A stretch of DNA of 64,000 bases, taken from Candidatus Heimdallarchaeota archaeon. Its GTDB lineage: Archaea > Asgardarchaeota > Heimdallarchaeia > Hodarchaeales > Hodarchaeaceae. Both the position numbers and the translations under genes were made by a program. The stretch covers positions 1,797,435 to 1,861,434 of the forward strand of contig CP070695.1 of assembly GCA_020353515.1 (NCBI GenBank). The letters run 5' to 3'. Below are positions 18,446 through 27,344 of this stretch, in pieces. Position 1 is the stretch's first letter. Each line of letters starts with the position of its first letter. Under the pieces are notes generated by a model. That model had not been told where the DNA came from. It ran no database searches and saw only the letters and a list, made by a program, of their open reading frames with translations.

Positions 18446-19324
18446 TTGATTAAAAGAGCAATAATAGCATGTATTATCCTTATTATTCTTTCTGTTGGAG
18501 TAGTTTATGTTACACTGGTATTAAATAACAAAAATAATAATCCAGCTGATGAAGTGATAATTGAAAAAAACTTTCTAAGTTATAACGGAGTCAATATCAC
18601 ATGGTTAGGTACCGCGGGTTTTAAACTCAAAACAAACGATCTAATTGTATATTTTGATCCATTCTCAATTCCTGTCAATGAAACTGATAAAGCTGATATA
18701 ATCATTGCATCTCATGGTCATACAGACCATCTTTCATTGATAGATATAACCACAATTGCTAATGAAGACGTAACAATTCTCTATACACCGTACCCAGTAA
18801 AGGTAGATGAATTCAATGTCCTCGATGAAGATATACAACAACTAGAATTAAAGGAAATCAACTATATTAAACCAGGTGATATTATAGAACAATATGGAAT
18901 TACTCTTGAATTCGTACCTGCTTATAACATTGATAAATACAATCCTTACCAACCCGACCAGTTATGGCACCCTCCTGAAGCAAATTGGACTGGAATGATT
19001 GTTGATTTTGGAGATGTGAGAATCTATCACGCAGGGGATACTGACCATATTCCTGAAATGAAACAGGTTGCTTGCGATATTGCCTTAATACCAGTTATGG
19101 GAGAGGCAATGATGACAGCAGAAGAAGCAGCTGAAGCAATAGAATCACTTCATGTATCATCTATTGTTAAATATGCTATTCCAATGCACTATACATACCC
19201 AATTACTATAAAAGATTTTGGAAATATCACAATTGGCAGCTTAGCTGAAGCAGAGGAATTTTCAGAGAAAGCAAATTGTACAGTTGTTATCTTAGAACCA
19301 ATTTACTATTACAATTTGAATTGA
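18446..19324 (+). CDS. Membrane-anchored metallo-beta-lactamase-fold hydrolase, UlaG-like
   Basis: 292 residues with a TTG start. Residues 5-27 are a membrane helix or uncleaved signal, so the catalytic domain is outside the cell. Metal motifs are SHGHTDHLS (HxHxDH) near residue 90 and HAGDTDH near 195, with the final histidine in PMHYTYP near 250. The short layout WLGTAGFKLK ... YFDPF is that of UlaG-like L-ascorbate-6-phosphate lactonases and related metal-dependent hydrolases. Most UlaG-like enzymes are cytoplasmic, so the anchored form is unusual. Substrate unknown. Confidence 0.8.
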   Translation: MIKRAIIACIILIILSVGVVYVTLVLNNKNNNPADEVIIEKNFLSYNGVNITWLGTAGFKLKTNDLIVYFDPFSIPVNETDKADIIIASHGHTDHLSLIDITTIANEDVTILYTPYPVKVDEFNVLDEDIQQLELKEINYIKPGDIIEQYGITLEFVPAYNIDKYNPYQPDQLWHPPEANWTGMIVDFGDVRIYHAGDTDHIPEMKQVACDIALIPVMGEAMMTAEEAAEAIESLHVSSIVKYAIPMHYTYPITIKDFGNITIGSLAEAEEFSEKANCTVVILEPIYYYNLN

Positions 19325-19434
19325 TGGTCTTTAGTAACAATTATTAACCATATTAAGTCACCAATCCTTATACCTTTAGGAAAACTTCTACTTTTGATTT
19401 TAAGCCGAGATTTTCTTGTCGGGCAAAAAATGAA

Positions 19435-20838
19435 GTGGTACGAGTGTCAAAAACAATTGACTATTTTATTAATCGTAAACAGGAATATTTAAAAGATTTA
19501 TTTCAGTATCTACGAATCCCAAGCATTTCAAATAAAAAGGAAGGAGTGAAAAAGGCATCGATATGGCTGAGGGATTGGTTAAAGTCTTCAGCTGATTTTT
19601 ACAAAGTGATAAATACTTCAGGTAATCCAGTAATCCTCGCAGAATGGGAACCAAACACATTAAAGGGGGAAAATGGATATCGAACTGTATTGATCTATGG
19701 TCATTATGATGTCCAATCTCCTGAACCATTAGATCAATGGATATCTCCCCCGTTTGAACCAGAAATCCGTGATGGCCGAATATATGCGAGAGGAGTTGGG
19801 GATAACAAGGGTCAGCATTATGCCCATCTTGTAGCAATTGAATGTACAACAAAATTCAGCCAATTAGGATTACAAGTGAAATTTATTTTGGATGGTGAGG
19901 AAGAAAGTGGTTCACCCCACCTTGATGAAGTGCTCAATAAAGAAAAAGAATTCTTCAACAATGTTGATTTGGTTTTTGTCTCCGACGGTCCTGCTGATCC
20001 TTCTTGGAAACCGACTATATCTTTCGGAGCAAGAGGAATTGTCACTGCGCGGATATATTTACATTCAGCAAACAATGATGTCCATTCAGGTAATTTTGGT
20101 GGAATTCAACCAAATCCTGCACTTGATCTAATGCGTATACTTCAAACGATGGTAGACGATAATGGTAGGTGTTTGATATCAGGATTTTATGATAGTGTTT
20201 TCACCCCCGATGAAGAATCGCTTAGAGCTGCTAAAGAATTAAATCGTACTCCTGAATTATATAAAAAATCTCTTGGTATTGACTACTTTGGAGGGGAGCA
20301 AGATATTCCCCTGGTCCACCGGGTAATGTTTCGGCCCACCTTTAATATTCGCGGTTTTCAGTCTGGAAATGTCCGAGAGTACGCCAAAACTATCATTCCA
20401 AAGGATGCTGTTGTAGAATTAGATTTTCGATTAGTTCCACATCAAAAACCTAACCAAGTCCAAGAATTGGTTCAAATCCATCTAGAGAATCTGAAAGCTC
20501 AGTCAGAGAGATGGAAAAGAATGATTGATCGATGTAAAGTGACATATGAAGCTGGTTTTGCGCCGATATATACTCCCTTAGACCTTCCTTGGACGAAAAT
20601 ACTAGTTAAATCGGTAAAAGAGGGATTTGGAAAACTCCCGGTTAAGATCCCTCTTTTAGGGGGAAGTTTACCCCTTTTTAATTTATATCAACACATGAAA
20701 AAACCAATGTATATCATTCCATTCGGCCAACCTGATCAAGGAAACCACGCTCCAAATGAAAATTTGATGCTGGAATGGTTTGAAAAGGGAGTAACTACTT
20801 CAATATTACTATTGAAGAATTTAGGGATGGGAAGCTAA
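19435..20838 (+). CDS. M20 family dipeptidase
   Basis: 467 residues, usual length for M20A/C dipeptidases. Metal and catalytic motifs appear in order: IYGHYDVQSP (H, D), ARGVGDNKGQ (bridging Asp), LDGEEESGS (general base Glu and metal Glu), VSDGPA (metal Asp), and the final His in QGNHAPNE. The insertion 'LHSANNDVHSG' is the dimerisation lid. No signal peptide, so a cytoplasmic two-zinc peptidase that trims dipeptides or acts as a carboxypeptidase. The start is GTG 19435, with an in-frame GTG 3 codons on. Convergent with the phosphoribosyltransferase gene. Confidence 0.88.
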   Translation: MVRVSKTIDYFINRKQEYLKDLFQYLRIPSISNKKEGVKKASIWLRDWLKSSADFYKVINTSGNPVILAEWEPNTLKGENGYRTVLIYGHYDVQSPEPLDQWISPPFEPEIRDGRIYARGVGDNKGQHYAHLVAIECTTKFSQLGLQVKFILDGEEESGSPHLDEVLNKEKEFFNNVDLVFVSDGPADPSWKPTISFGARGIVTARIYLHSANNDVHSGNFGGIQPNPALDLMRILQTMVDDNGRCLISGFYDSVFTPDEESLRAAKELNRTPELYKKSLGIDYFGGEQDIPLVHRVMFRPTFNIRGFQSGNVREYAKTIIPKDAVVELDFRLVPHQKPNQVQELVQIHLENLKAQSERWKRMIDRCKVTYEAGFAPIYTPLDLPWTKILVKSVKEGFGKLPVKIPLLGGSLPLFNLYQHMKKPMYIIPFGQPDQGNHAPNENLMLEWFEKGVTTSILLLKNLGMGS

Positions 20839-20856
20839 TTCATCTTTAATATTTAT

Positions 20857-21768
20857 TCAAATAGACACTTCTTTAAAGGAACTCAAGTGTTTATTACACT
20901 CATTGAGCATAATATGATAGAATTCGTCCTTTTTATCCATAGAAAACCTTTCTAGAGTCTCTCTAAGCTCTGAAAGGTGTTTAAGAGGAGAATTAGTACG
21001 TTTACCCCAATCAAGGACAGAACAAAGGTACCTCCCTAATATTTTTCCTAGTTTATCATGAGCTAGTCTCTTCAAACTTTCTGTCGAAATTGTATCTGGA
21101 TGGAAAATTGGCATATCTGTCCCATTAGCTTCAAGGCCAAAATATGCTTCAGTAAATAGACACCAAATCTCTGTTCCAGGAAAAGTATTTTGTAGAGTCT
21201 TTTCAAGTTTAACAAGCCTTTTGGCTCCAACTAGTGAACCAGCAATCGAGATAATAACAAAAATAGTTGGTGCCTGAAGTTGTGCTTGAACTAATCTGAT
21301 AATTTGGGTAATGGTTGCTCCAGTCGCAATAGTATCCCCAATTAAGACGACTTTGGTAGAATGTGAAAGGCCCTCAAAATTAGTGTAAGAAACTTCTGTA
21401 TCCCAAATCCCAGAAGATTTTTGAAAACGACGAATTCCAATAAAGTTTCTCTGCAGTGGTTGCTGAAAAAGTTCATAAAATGCATTATAAACATCATAAG
21501 TTAAAGATCCGCTTAAAGGAACAACGTCCACAATTTCTGAGGGATTACATGATACATTCTGAAAAGTAAAAAAGAATCGAATACAATCTTTAACAGCCTC
21601 ACGTGAGTATAAAACAAGGGGTGTGCTTACTAAAAAGTGATTTGTTAGAATTTCCTTTGCTGGTTTCGATTCAATTAAGATACATCTCTCCGATAATTCA
21701 AAATCCCTTATGTGATACCCTTTAATTGTAGTATCAGTTTGTGAAGGCAATTTAATAGGGATTAACAA
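20857..21768 (-). CDS. Phosphoribosyltransferase-fold protein
   Basis: 303 residues, TTG start about 27 bases after a TATA-like box (TATTTAAAAA near 21790), so nearly leaderless. The central motif VVLIGDTIATGATI near residue 137-150 is the PRPP-binding loop of type I phosphoribosyltransferases, followed by a Rossmann-like strand (FVIISIAGSLVGAKRL). The flanking 120-residue N-terminal and C-terminal parts do not match a purine or pyrimidine salvage enzyme I know. It may be a PRPP-binding regulatory or salvage enzyme; specific substrate not assigned. Confidence 0.7.
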   Translation of the reverse strand: MLIPIKLPSQTDTTIKGYHIRDFELSERCILIESKPAKEILTNHFLVSTPLVLYSREAVKDCIRFFFTFQNVSCNPSEIVDVVPLSGSLTYDVYNAFYELFQQPLQRNFIGIRRFQKSSGIWDTEVSYTNFEGLSHSTKVVLIGDTIATGATITQIIRLVQAQLQAPTIFVIISIAGSLVGAKRLVKLEKTLQNTFPGTEIWCLFTEAYFGLEANGTDMPIFHPDTISTESLKRLAHDKLGKILGRYLCSVLDWGKRTNSPLKHLSELRETLERFSMDKKDEFYHIMLNECNKHLSSFKEVSI

Positions 21769-21964
21769 TTCTAAAAACCTCTGGTAAATTTTTAAATAGT
21801 TATATTAAAATGTATGGGAAAATAATATATTAGCAATCATTGTTTGGATCAAATAAGAATGAGTGAATATTCAGGTAATCATTCACCTATTTGTGACTAT
21901 GAAGACCTCAAAGAATTTTGCCTTAATGCTTTAGCTTATTAAAATTCTTTTACAAAACTGATCG

Positions 21965-23212
21965 GTGATTACTAGGAACATGAGGAAACCATTGATCTTT
22001 CAATCTGCTCAATTATCCGTTAGTTCATTAGATCGGAACGTAGTTTCAGTATTACTTGTGAACCTGATCTGGACGATCCCCTGGGGTTTAGTTCAGCCAT
22101 TTATTAGCCCTTACTTCTTTGAACTGTCAAAAGGAGATTATATACTTACAGGATTACTTAATGGATTACCATATTGTTCCATGATTTTTTCCGTTTTTTT
22201 CTTTGGGTGGATCGTTGATAAGATTGGGTCGAAAAATGTGATGATGGCAGGTTTTCTTTTTTTTCTTATCCTTTTCTTTACCTTACTCGTTATAACGGAT
22301 CCTTTTTTATTTTTTATTGATTATGTAATAATTACTAGCTTATTAGCGTGTTTTAATCCTGCGATTTTAAAATATGCCAGCTTAACAGATAAAGATGACA
22401 TTTTTGGGTCTTTAATGGCATCGACCTCGTTGGGTTATTTTTTTGGTACGGTTGTCTCTGGTTTTCTATTTGATCCTCTAGGTATGAACACATTATTTTT
22501 TCTAGCACTTGCAGCTTGCATTTTAGGCTTAGTTATGACTATTTTTTCCCATGATTTGCGACCAATCTCTCAACAGGAGCTTAAAGGTAGTCCTCCACTT
22601 TCAGATAATGTAAATTCCCCTGGTATTACCTCCATCCTCCTCGATTCAAAAATACTCATTGTATTATTTGTAATTGCTATTCTTCATAGTTTTCAAAGCA
22701 GTTTTTCAGGTATGTTCATAACTGTTTACTTTATTCATGAACTTAATGCTCCTGCATTGTTAATTGGAGTAGTCTTTGGAATAGCAACGTTAACTGGTAC
22801 AGCGGCATCACACTTCTCTGGAAAAATTGGAGAGAAAAGAGGATTCAAAGAAATATTAGTAATGTGTTACATTGGTTACTTCTTCGTGTGGGGAAGTTTT
22901 ATTATATCGACGAGTAATTATATCCTCCCAGCAATCTTTTATATGTTACCAGTCTATATTGGTCTTTTTATTGCAGGCCCTGCTCTCGTTACAGATCATA
23001 TTCCTGAGTCAAAACGGGGAACTTGTTTGGGGATTTTAGGAGCAAGTCATAACTTCGGTTTCGCAGCAGGAACGATCCTTGGTGGTGTATTTGCAGGATT
23101 TCAAGGGTCCTTCCGATTCAATTTTGGAGTTTCTGCATTTTTTACTCTAATCTTGATTATAATTATCCTTCTCTTTGTTAAAAATGGTAAAAGAGGAGTA
23201 AAGCCGACTTAA
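21965..23212 (+). CDS. MFS transporter
   Basis: 415 residues, about twelve membrane helices in two sixfold halves. The loop after helix 2 reads GWIVDKIGSKNVMM, the major facilitator superfamily signature (GxxxDxxGxK/R). The second half repeats it as FSGKIGEKRGFKE. The length and layout fit the drug/sugar/metabolite secondary carriers driven by proton antiport or symport. The GTG at 21965 is used here; ATG 21980 is an alternative. No neighbouring enzyme points to a cargo. Confidence 0.85.
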   Translation: MITRNMRKPLIFQSAQLSVSSLDRNVVSVLLVNLIWTIPWGLVQPFISPYFFELSKGDYILTGLLNGLPYCSMIFSVFFFGWIVDKIGSKNVMMAGFLFFLILFFTLLVITDPFLFFIDYVIITSLLACFNPAILKYASLTDKDDIFGSLMASTSLGYFFGTVVSGFLFDPLGMNTLFFLALAACILGLVMTIFSHDLRPISQQELKGSPPLSDNVNSPGITSILLDSKILIVLFVIAILHSFQSSFSGMFITVYFIHELNAPALLIGVVFGIATLTGTAASHFSGKIGEKRGFKEILVMCYIGYFFVWGSFIISTSNYILPAIFYMLPVYIGLFIAGPALVTDHIPESKRGTCLGILGASHNFGFAAGTILGGVFAGFQGSFRFNFGVSAFFTLILIIIILLFVKNGKRGVKPT

Positions 23213-23220
23213 ATAAGAGA

Positions 23221-23640
23221 CTACAATTGCCATAATTGTCTCCAAGATACATCCTCAGTTAATATTATTGGAATCAATAGGATAATAGCTGTAATTGTAT
23301 CGGTTATAGCGGTTAGAATATACCCCATTTCAATTCCTGTTGTTAAAATAGCCCATATGACTAGTGCTGCATAACCTAAGCGTATCACACTTGACCCTAC
23401 TCCTATGAAAACGAGTCTTTGAACGTCTTGAGTAGCAATCAACAAGAAGTAACCAACAAAAATTAAAAAAATTCCAATTGTTTGTACCCATAATATTGGT
23501 TTTGGTTTTGTTATCTGTAATAGACTTGCTGTGAGATCAGGGAAGACTAAAAGTGTTACACCCAACAATATATCATAAACTCCACCAATTAGGAAGGCTA
23601 TCTTCAAATAACGGTCATCTGAGAATCTTTTCAACCTCAT
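23221..23640 (-). CDS. Small four-helix membrane protein
   Basis: 139 residues with four hydrophobic helices (about 12-35, 48-67, 75-95, 102-128). Start ATG 23640 has a strong GGAGGT 8 bases upstream. I recognise no family with certainty; the pattern 'LLGVTLLVFPD..A.LLQI' is common in short uncharacterised membrane proteins of DoxX-like size. It is divergent from the histidine kinase gene with only about 75 bases between transcription starts. Confidence 0.65.
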   Translation of the reverse strand: MRLKRFSDDRYLKIAFLIGGVYDILLGVTLLVFPDLTASLLQITKPKPILWVQTIGIFLIFVGYFLLIATQDVQRLVFIGVGSSVIRLGYAALVIWAILTTGIEMGYILTAITDTITAIILLIPIILTEDVSWRQLWQL

Positions 23641-23713
23641 TCATATTACCTCCGACAGTTTTCTGGGATAAAATCCAGAAATCATTAATAATATTTTTCA
23701 CCTTCATTTCCGT

Positions 23714-23724
23714 ATTTTTAAATA
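23714..23724 (+). promoter_or_regulatory. TATA box of the histidine kinase gene
   Basis: ATTTTTAAATA, 33-43 bases before ATG 23757. It argues against in-frame codons further upstream, which would lie in or before the promoter and overlap the divergent gene. Confidence 0.45.
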
Positions 23725-23756
23725 TGAATATTGTATTTCTTTTATCGGCAACTAAA

Positions 23757-25097
23757 ATGTTAGATGAAACAAGGCGTTCAAGTTTGCCACAGGGATTTAA
23801 ATCCCTTTACGAAAGAGAAAGAATTGCTAAGACTATCTGTTCCGAATTAAATAATTTTATAGAACTAAAACCGACGTTACAGACAGTTATATCTTTTTTA
23901 AAAGAATTAACAGGGATTGAGGCAATTAGTATTCGATTACATGACGAGGGAGACTACCCCTACTATATCTATGAAGGTTTCCCACAAGATTTTATTCAAA
24001 GGGAAAATATTCTTTGTGCTAGAGACAGAAATGGAAGAAGAGTTAAAAATCCAGATGGAGAGGGATATCTTCTCGAATGTATGTGTGGAAACATCATTAG
24101 AGGACGATTTGATCCTAGCCAGGAATTTTTCACTGAAAAAGGAAGTTTTTGGTCAAATAACACTTCAGAATTATTACGTTCTTCTACAGTTGAAGATCGA
24201 CAAAGCAATACAAGGAATTATTGTAATTCAGTAGGTTATGAATCAGTCGCCCTGATTCCTATTAAAGCGAAAGGAGAAAACCTAGGACTCATTCAACTTA
24301 ATGATAAGAGAATTGGTATATTCACAGAAGATCTAATTTATTACTTGGAAATGATTGGAGAAAAAATCGGATTAGCTGTGAAAAACAGCCTAATCTTCTC
24401 CAAGCTGCAGGAGGCCTTTAATTCAACGAATTTTTTCTTTTCGATTATTGCACATGATATTATTGGCCCATTCTCAACACTCACTACCTTTTTGGAATTT
24501 TTAGACCAAAATTTTGATGAGCTAAATCAGGGAGATGTAAAAAAACATATTTCTCGAATATACCGTAGTTCAAGAAGTGTTTATGAGCTACTTGATAACC
24601 TATTTACTTGGTCATCCATCCAAAGAGAAAGTTTTGTCTTAGAACCTGAAAAGGTGGATTTAAAGTCGTCAATTGATGAAATTTTTGAGGGATTATATGA
24701 TAGAGCCTCGACAAAAGAGATTACACTTCAGGAATTTGTTCCTGAGAAATTAACAATTCAAGCAAATAAAGAATCATTAAAGACTGTAATACGGAATCTC
24801 CTCTCTAATGCCATTAAATTTACAGAACCAGGTGGGATAGTTACAGTGAGTGGGTTGATGGAGGAAAATAGAGTTAAAATAACCGTTAAAGATACAGGAG
24901 TAGGAATAGATAGTGAGAATCTAGCAAATCTTTTTACATTCAATCCCCAAAAGAAAAGAAAGGGCACTAAGGGAGAACGGGGAGCAGGGCTTGGTCTTTT
25001 GATCTGTCAACAATTACTAAAGAAAATGGAGGGATCATTGAACGTTAAAAGTGATCTAGGAAGAGGATCGGAGTTTATAATTACATTATCTACCTAA
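23757..25097 (+). CDS. GAF-domain sensor histidine kinase, orphan
   Basis: 446 residues. Residues about 20-195 form a GAF sensor domain with an inserted cysteine-bearing segment (LLECMCGNIIRG). The phosphoacceptor helix has FFSIIAHDIIGPFSTL with His near 231, a variant of the usual SHDLRxP/L box. The HATPase domain (about 330-445) has the N box LLSNAIKF, G1 DTGVGID and G2 GAGLGL, all intact. No membrane helix, so it senses a cytoplasmic signal. No response regulator is adjacent. The frame is open further upstream, but the TATA box makes ATG 23757 the start (23724 is less likely). Confidence 0.85.
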   Translation: MLDETRRSSLPQGFKSLYERERIAKTICSELNNFIELKPTLQTVISFLKELTGIEAISIRLHDEGDYPYYIYEGFPQDFIQRENILCARDRNGRRVKNPDGEGYLLECMCGNIIRGRFDPSQEFFTEKGSFWSNNTSELLRSSTVEDRQSNTRNYCNSVGYESVALIPIKAKGENLGLIQLNDKRIGIFTEDLIYYLEMIGEKIGLAVKNSLIFSKLQEAFNSTNFFFSIIAHDIIGPFSTLTTFLEFLDQNFDELNQGDVKKHISRIYRSSRSVYELLDNLFTWSSIQRESFVLEPEKVDLKSSIDEIFEGLYDRASTKEITLQEFVPEKLTIQANKESLKTVIRNLLSNAIKFTEPGGIVTVSGLMEENRVKITVKDTGVGIDSENLANLFTFNPQKKRKGTKGERGAGLGLLICQQLLKKMEGSLNVKSDLGRGSEFIITLST

Positions 25098-25161
25098 ATA
25101 GTGATATGATATTAACAACAGAGTTAATGCAGAATCTCTGATAGCTGGAAGTCATTCCTTC

Positions 25162-25485
25162 CTATGTATTCTTCTCCAACTTCTCGATTAATTGCTGCAA
25201 CTGATCTTGTATATCATCACTATTGTCGCCAATATCTGAAATTCTTTCCCATTCTTCAGATGTTATACCATACATGTCTAAGCGCTGTGGAAGAACCTTA
25301 TTCCATTTATAGGCTCCCATCTGAAAGCTAGGGGCACCATCCATGATGATCTGGAATTCAAGAGATAATTGAAGGTACAATTTTTGTTCAGTTGGAGTCA
25401 AATCTAATTTTTTTAAGTCTGGAAAGGAACTCAAGTATGTTGGAACATTGAAACTAATTTTTTTGGGTGAATCATCCATTGTCAT
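25162..25485 (-). CDS. Small hypothetical protein
   Basis: 107 residues, soluble, with a central helical stretch and an acidic, coiled C-terminus (DDIQDQLQQLIEKLEK). The start ATG 25485 is followed by a second ATG two codons later. No family recognised. Codon use and the intact frame between two solid genes suggest it is real. It converges with the histidine kinase gene (64 bases apart). Confidence 0.5.
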   Translation of the reverse strand: MTMDDSPKKISFNVPTYLSSFPDLKKLDLTPTEQKLYLQLSLEFQIIMDGAPSFQMGAYKWNKVLPQRLDMYGITSEEWERISDIGDNSDDIQDQLQQLIEKLEKNT

Positions 25486-25652
25486 TCTATGTCACACCTT
25501 AATGTATTTGATCTTAACAGAAATTTAAAAGAAAATCTAAACAAAATATCCGCTGATTAATCCAGTTTTTATTTGCGAATCCTTAAAGTGAGTTCCAAAA
25601 AAGTGATCCAATAATTAAAAATATACAAAGCTGAACTGAAAAGCTGAAGTAC

Positions 25653-27173
25653 ATGAGAGGATATTATCAAGGTCATTCTTTGAATTCAAAATCTAGGGCA
25701 AAGAAGAATCTTTTAATGATTGGAATTATAGTGATATCTCTTTTTATCAAAACAGATATTACCTCTGGATCGTTTACTTTTACTCAAGATAGATCCACGC
25801 TCTTTATTACGGAAAATATTGACGATAATTCTTTAGCGATAGCTTTAAATGAATCTCTGAGATCTCATGGAGACATAATGGACATTAGAGCTTCTGAAAA
25901 CTTAAATGATCTATTTTTGAACGAAAAATTATTAGATACTTACTCTCAAATCATAATGATTCTAAATCAAGTAAGTGATCCTTTTAATGAAACTATAGTA
26001 GACAGCCTTGAGAAATTTATTAATAAAGGAGGGATATTCTGTATTATTTCGCCTCAGATATGGCGATTTCCAACAACATTTCATACTTTATCAGGATTAA
26101 ATATTGATTCAGGTCAAAAAGAATGGCCACCTGGAAATAATACAGAGAATATAACATTAACGATAGTAAATGACACTTTCACACAGTCTCCCTTTCAGAT
26201 TGAAAAAAACTCAACCATTGAAGTCGTGGGTAGTCTTGGTATAACAGCGTCGATTGATGATTCAATTACAATAGCCACTACTCAAGATACTCCAAGTGGT
26301 AAGGCAACGATAACGGGCTTCAGAAGACAATCAGGATTTATTATAGCTATTCCCTTATCTATCAAGTATAATTCATCATATATCCTATTTAATCAATTTC
26401 TAACATCAGTTCTGTCATCGGGAATAGAATTTTCTGAAACCTCACATCTTAATTCAATGTCAAATGGAGAAAATCCAATTATACCATTATTTAACATTTC
26501 AGAAGAAACTGTTCAAGCAGGAGCCGTAGTAGCATCTATAGCATTTCTACTAATTGGATTAGCCTATATGATTAGCAAGTGGAGTGTCCAGAATAAAGAT
26601 ATCGAAATCCCCAAAGATCGTGATTGGTTTTCAATAATATTACTCACACCACTTCTATTGATTGGACAAATAATCTATCCCCCCGTTGTAAGACGAATAG
26701 ATGAATATGATGTTTATGAAAATCATTATCGCAGTAGAATAATAAATATTCTTGAAGAACGAGATTTCTTACATTTTCGTGAGTTAAAGAGAGAGCTAGG
26801 CATTGGAACCTCAAGTCTTCGATGGCACCTACAGGTTTTGGAAGATTTCAGAATAATTAAAAGGAAAATTGTCGGACAGTATGAGATTTTTTATCTGTTA
26901 AGAAATGAACCTAATCCAGATTTTCTAGAAATCTACTTTGCCATAATATCTGGATTAGGATTTAGAATAGCGAAAGCGTTCAAGGAAATGAATTCTTGGG
27001 ATCTCAAAGCCTTAACAGAATACTTAGGATCTTCCAAGGAGTCAATCAGATATCATACTAAAAAATTCCAGAAGATTAATTTAATTAGACTAAGAAACGA
27101 CCGTTTTTTCCTCAATTCAACAAAATATAAGGAATTGATTGAAGCGATTGATAGACGTGATAAAACCAACTGA
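25653..27173 (+). CDS. Membrane protein with ectodomain and two winged helices
   Basis: 506 residues. Residues 18-38 are a signal or anchor helix. Residues 39-285 form an alpha/beta ectodomain (strand-helix pattern with SQIIMILNQV and KFINKGGIFCIIS) resembling the DUF4350/ThuA or GATase-like sensor folds of archaeal membrane proteins. Hydrophobic helices follow at about 286-308 and 324-345. The C-terminal part has two winged helix-turn-helix domains: about 354-415 (FRELKRELGIGTSSLRWHL) and 430-495 (LTEYLGSSKESIRYHTK). This would couple an outside signal directly to DNA binding. Two helices after the ectodomain would place the DNA-binding part outside unless the proline-rich second one only dips into the membrane. 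Probably a one-component regulator; targets unknown, neighbouring surface genes are candidates. Confidence 0.75.
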   Translation: MRGYYQGHSLNSKSRAKKNLLMIGIIVISLFIKTDITSGSFTFTQDRSTLFITENIDDNSLAIALNESLRSHGDIMDIRASENLNDLFLNEKLLDTYSQIIMILNQVSDPFNETIVDSLEKFINKGGIFCIISPQIWRFPTTFHTLSGLNIDSGQKEWPPGNNTENITLTIVNDTFTQSPFQIEKNSTIEVVGSLGITASIDDSITIATTQDTPSGKATITGFRRQSGFIIAIPLSIKYNSSYILFNQFLTSVLSSGIEFSETSHLNSMSNGENPIIPLFNISEETVQAGAVVASIAFLLIGLAYMISKWSVQNKDIEIPKDRDWFSIILLTPLLLIGQIIYPPVVRRIDEYDVYENHYRSRIINILEERDFLHFRELKRELGIGTSSLRWHLQVLEDFRIIKRKIVGQYEIFYLLRNEPNPDFLEIYFAIISGLGFRIAKAFKEMNSWDLKALTEYLGSSKESIRYHTKKFQKINLIRLRNDRFFLNSTKYKELIEAIDRRDKTN

Positions 27174-27344
27174 TGGATCAGTTGATCAATAAAAAATTAT
27201 TCATGTTTCTTGAGTTATATTGAGGAGGAAGCTTTACTTTAATTGATCAACTCACCAAAAAAGTGTTCCTCAATTTAGTTAAATATAATGAACTTAATAC
27301 AAATTGACCTCTAAATTATTCAATAAATAGAATTTGTGGTTAAA

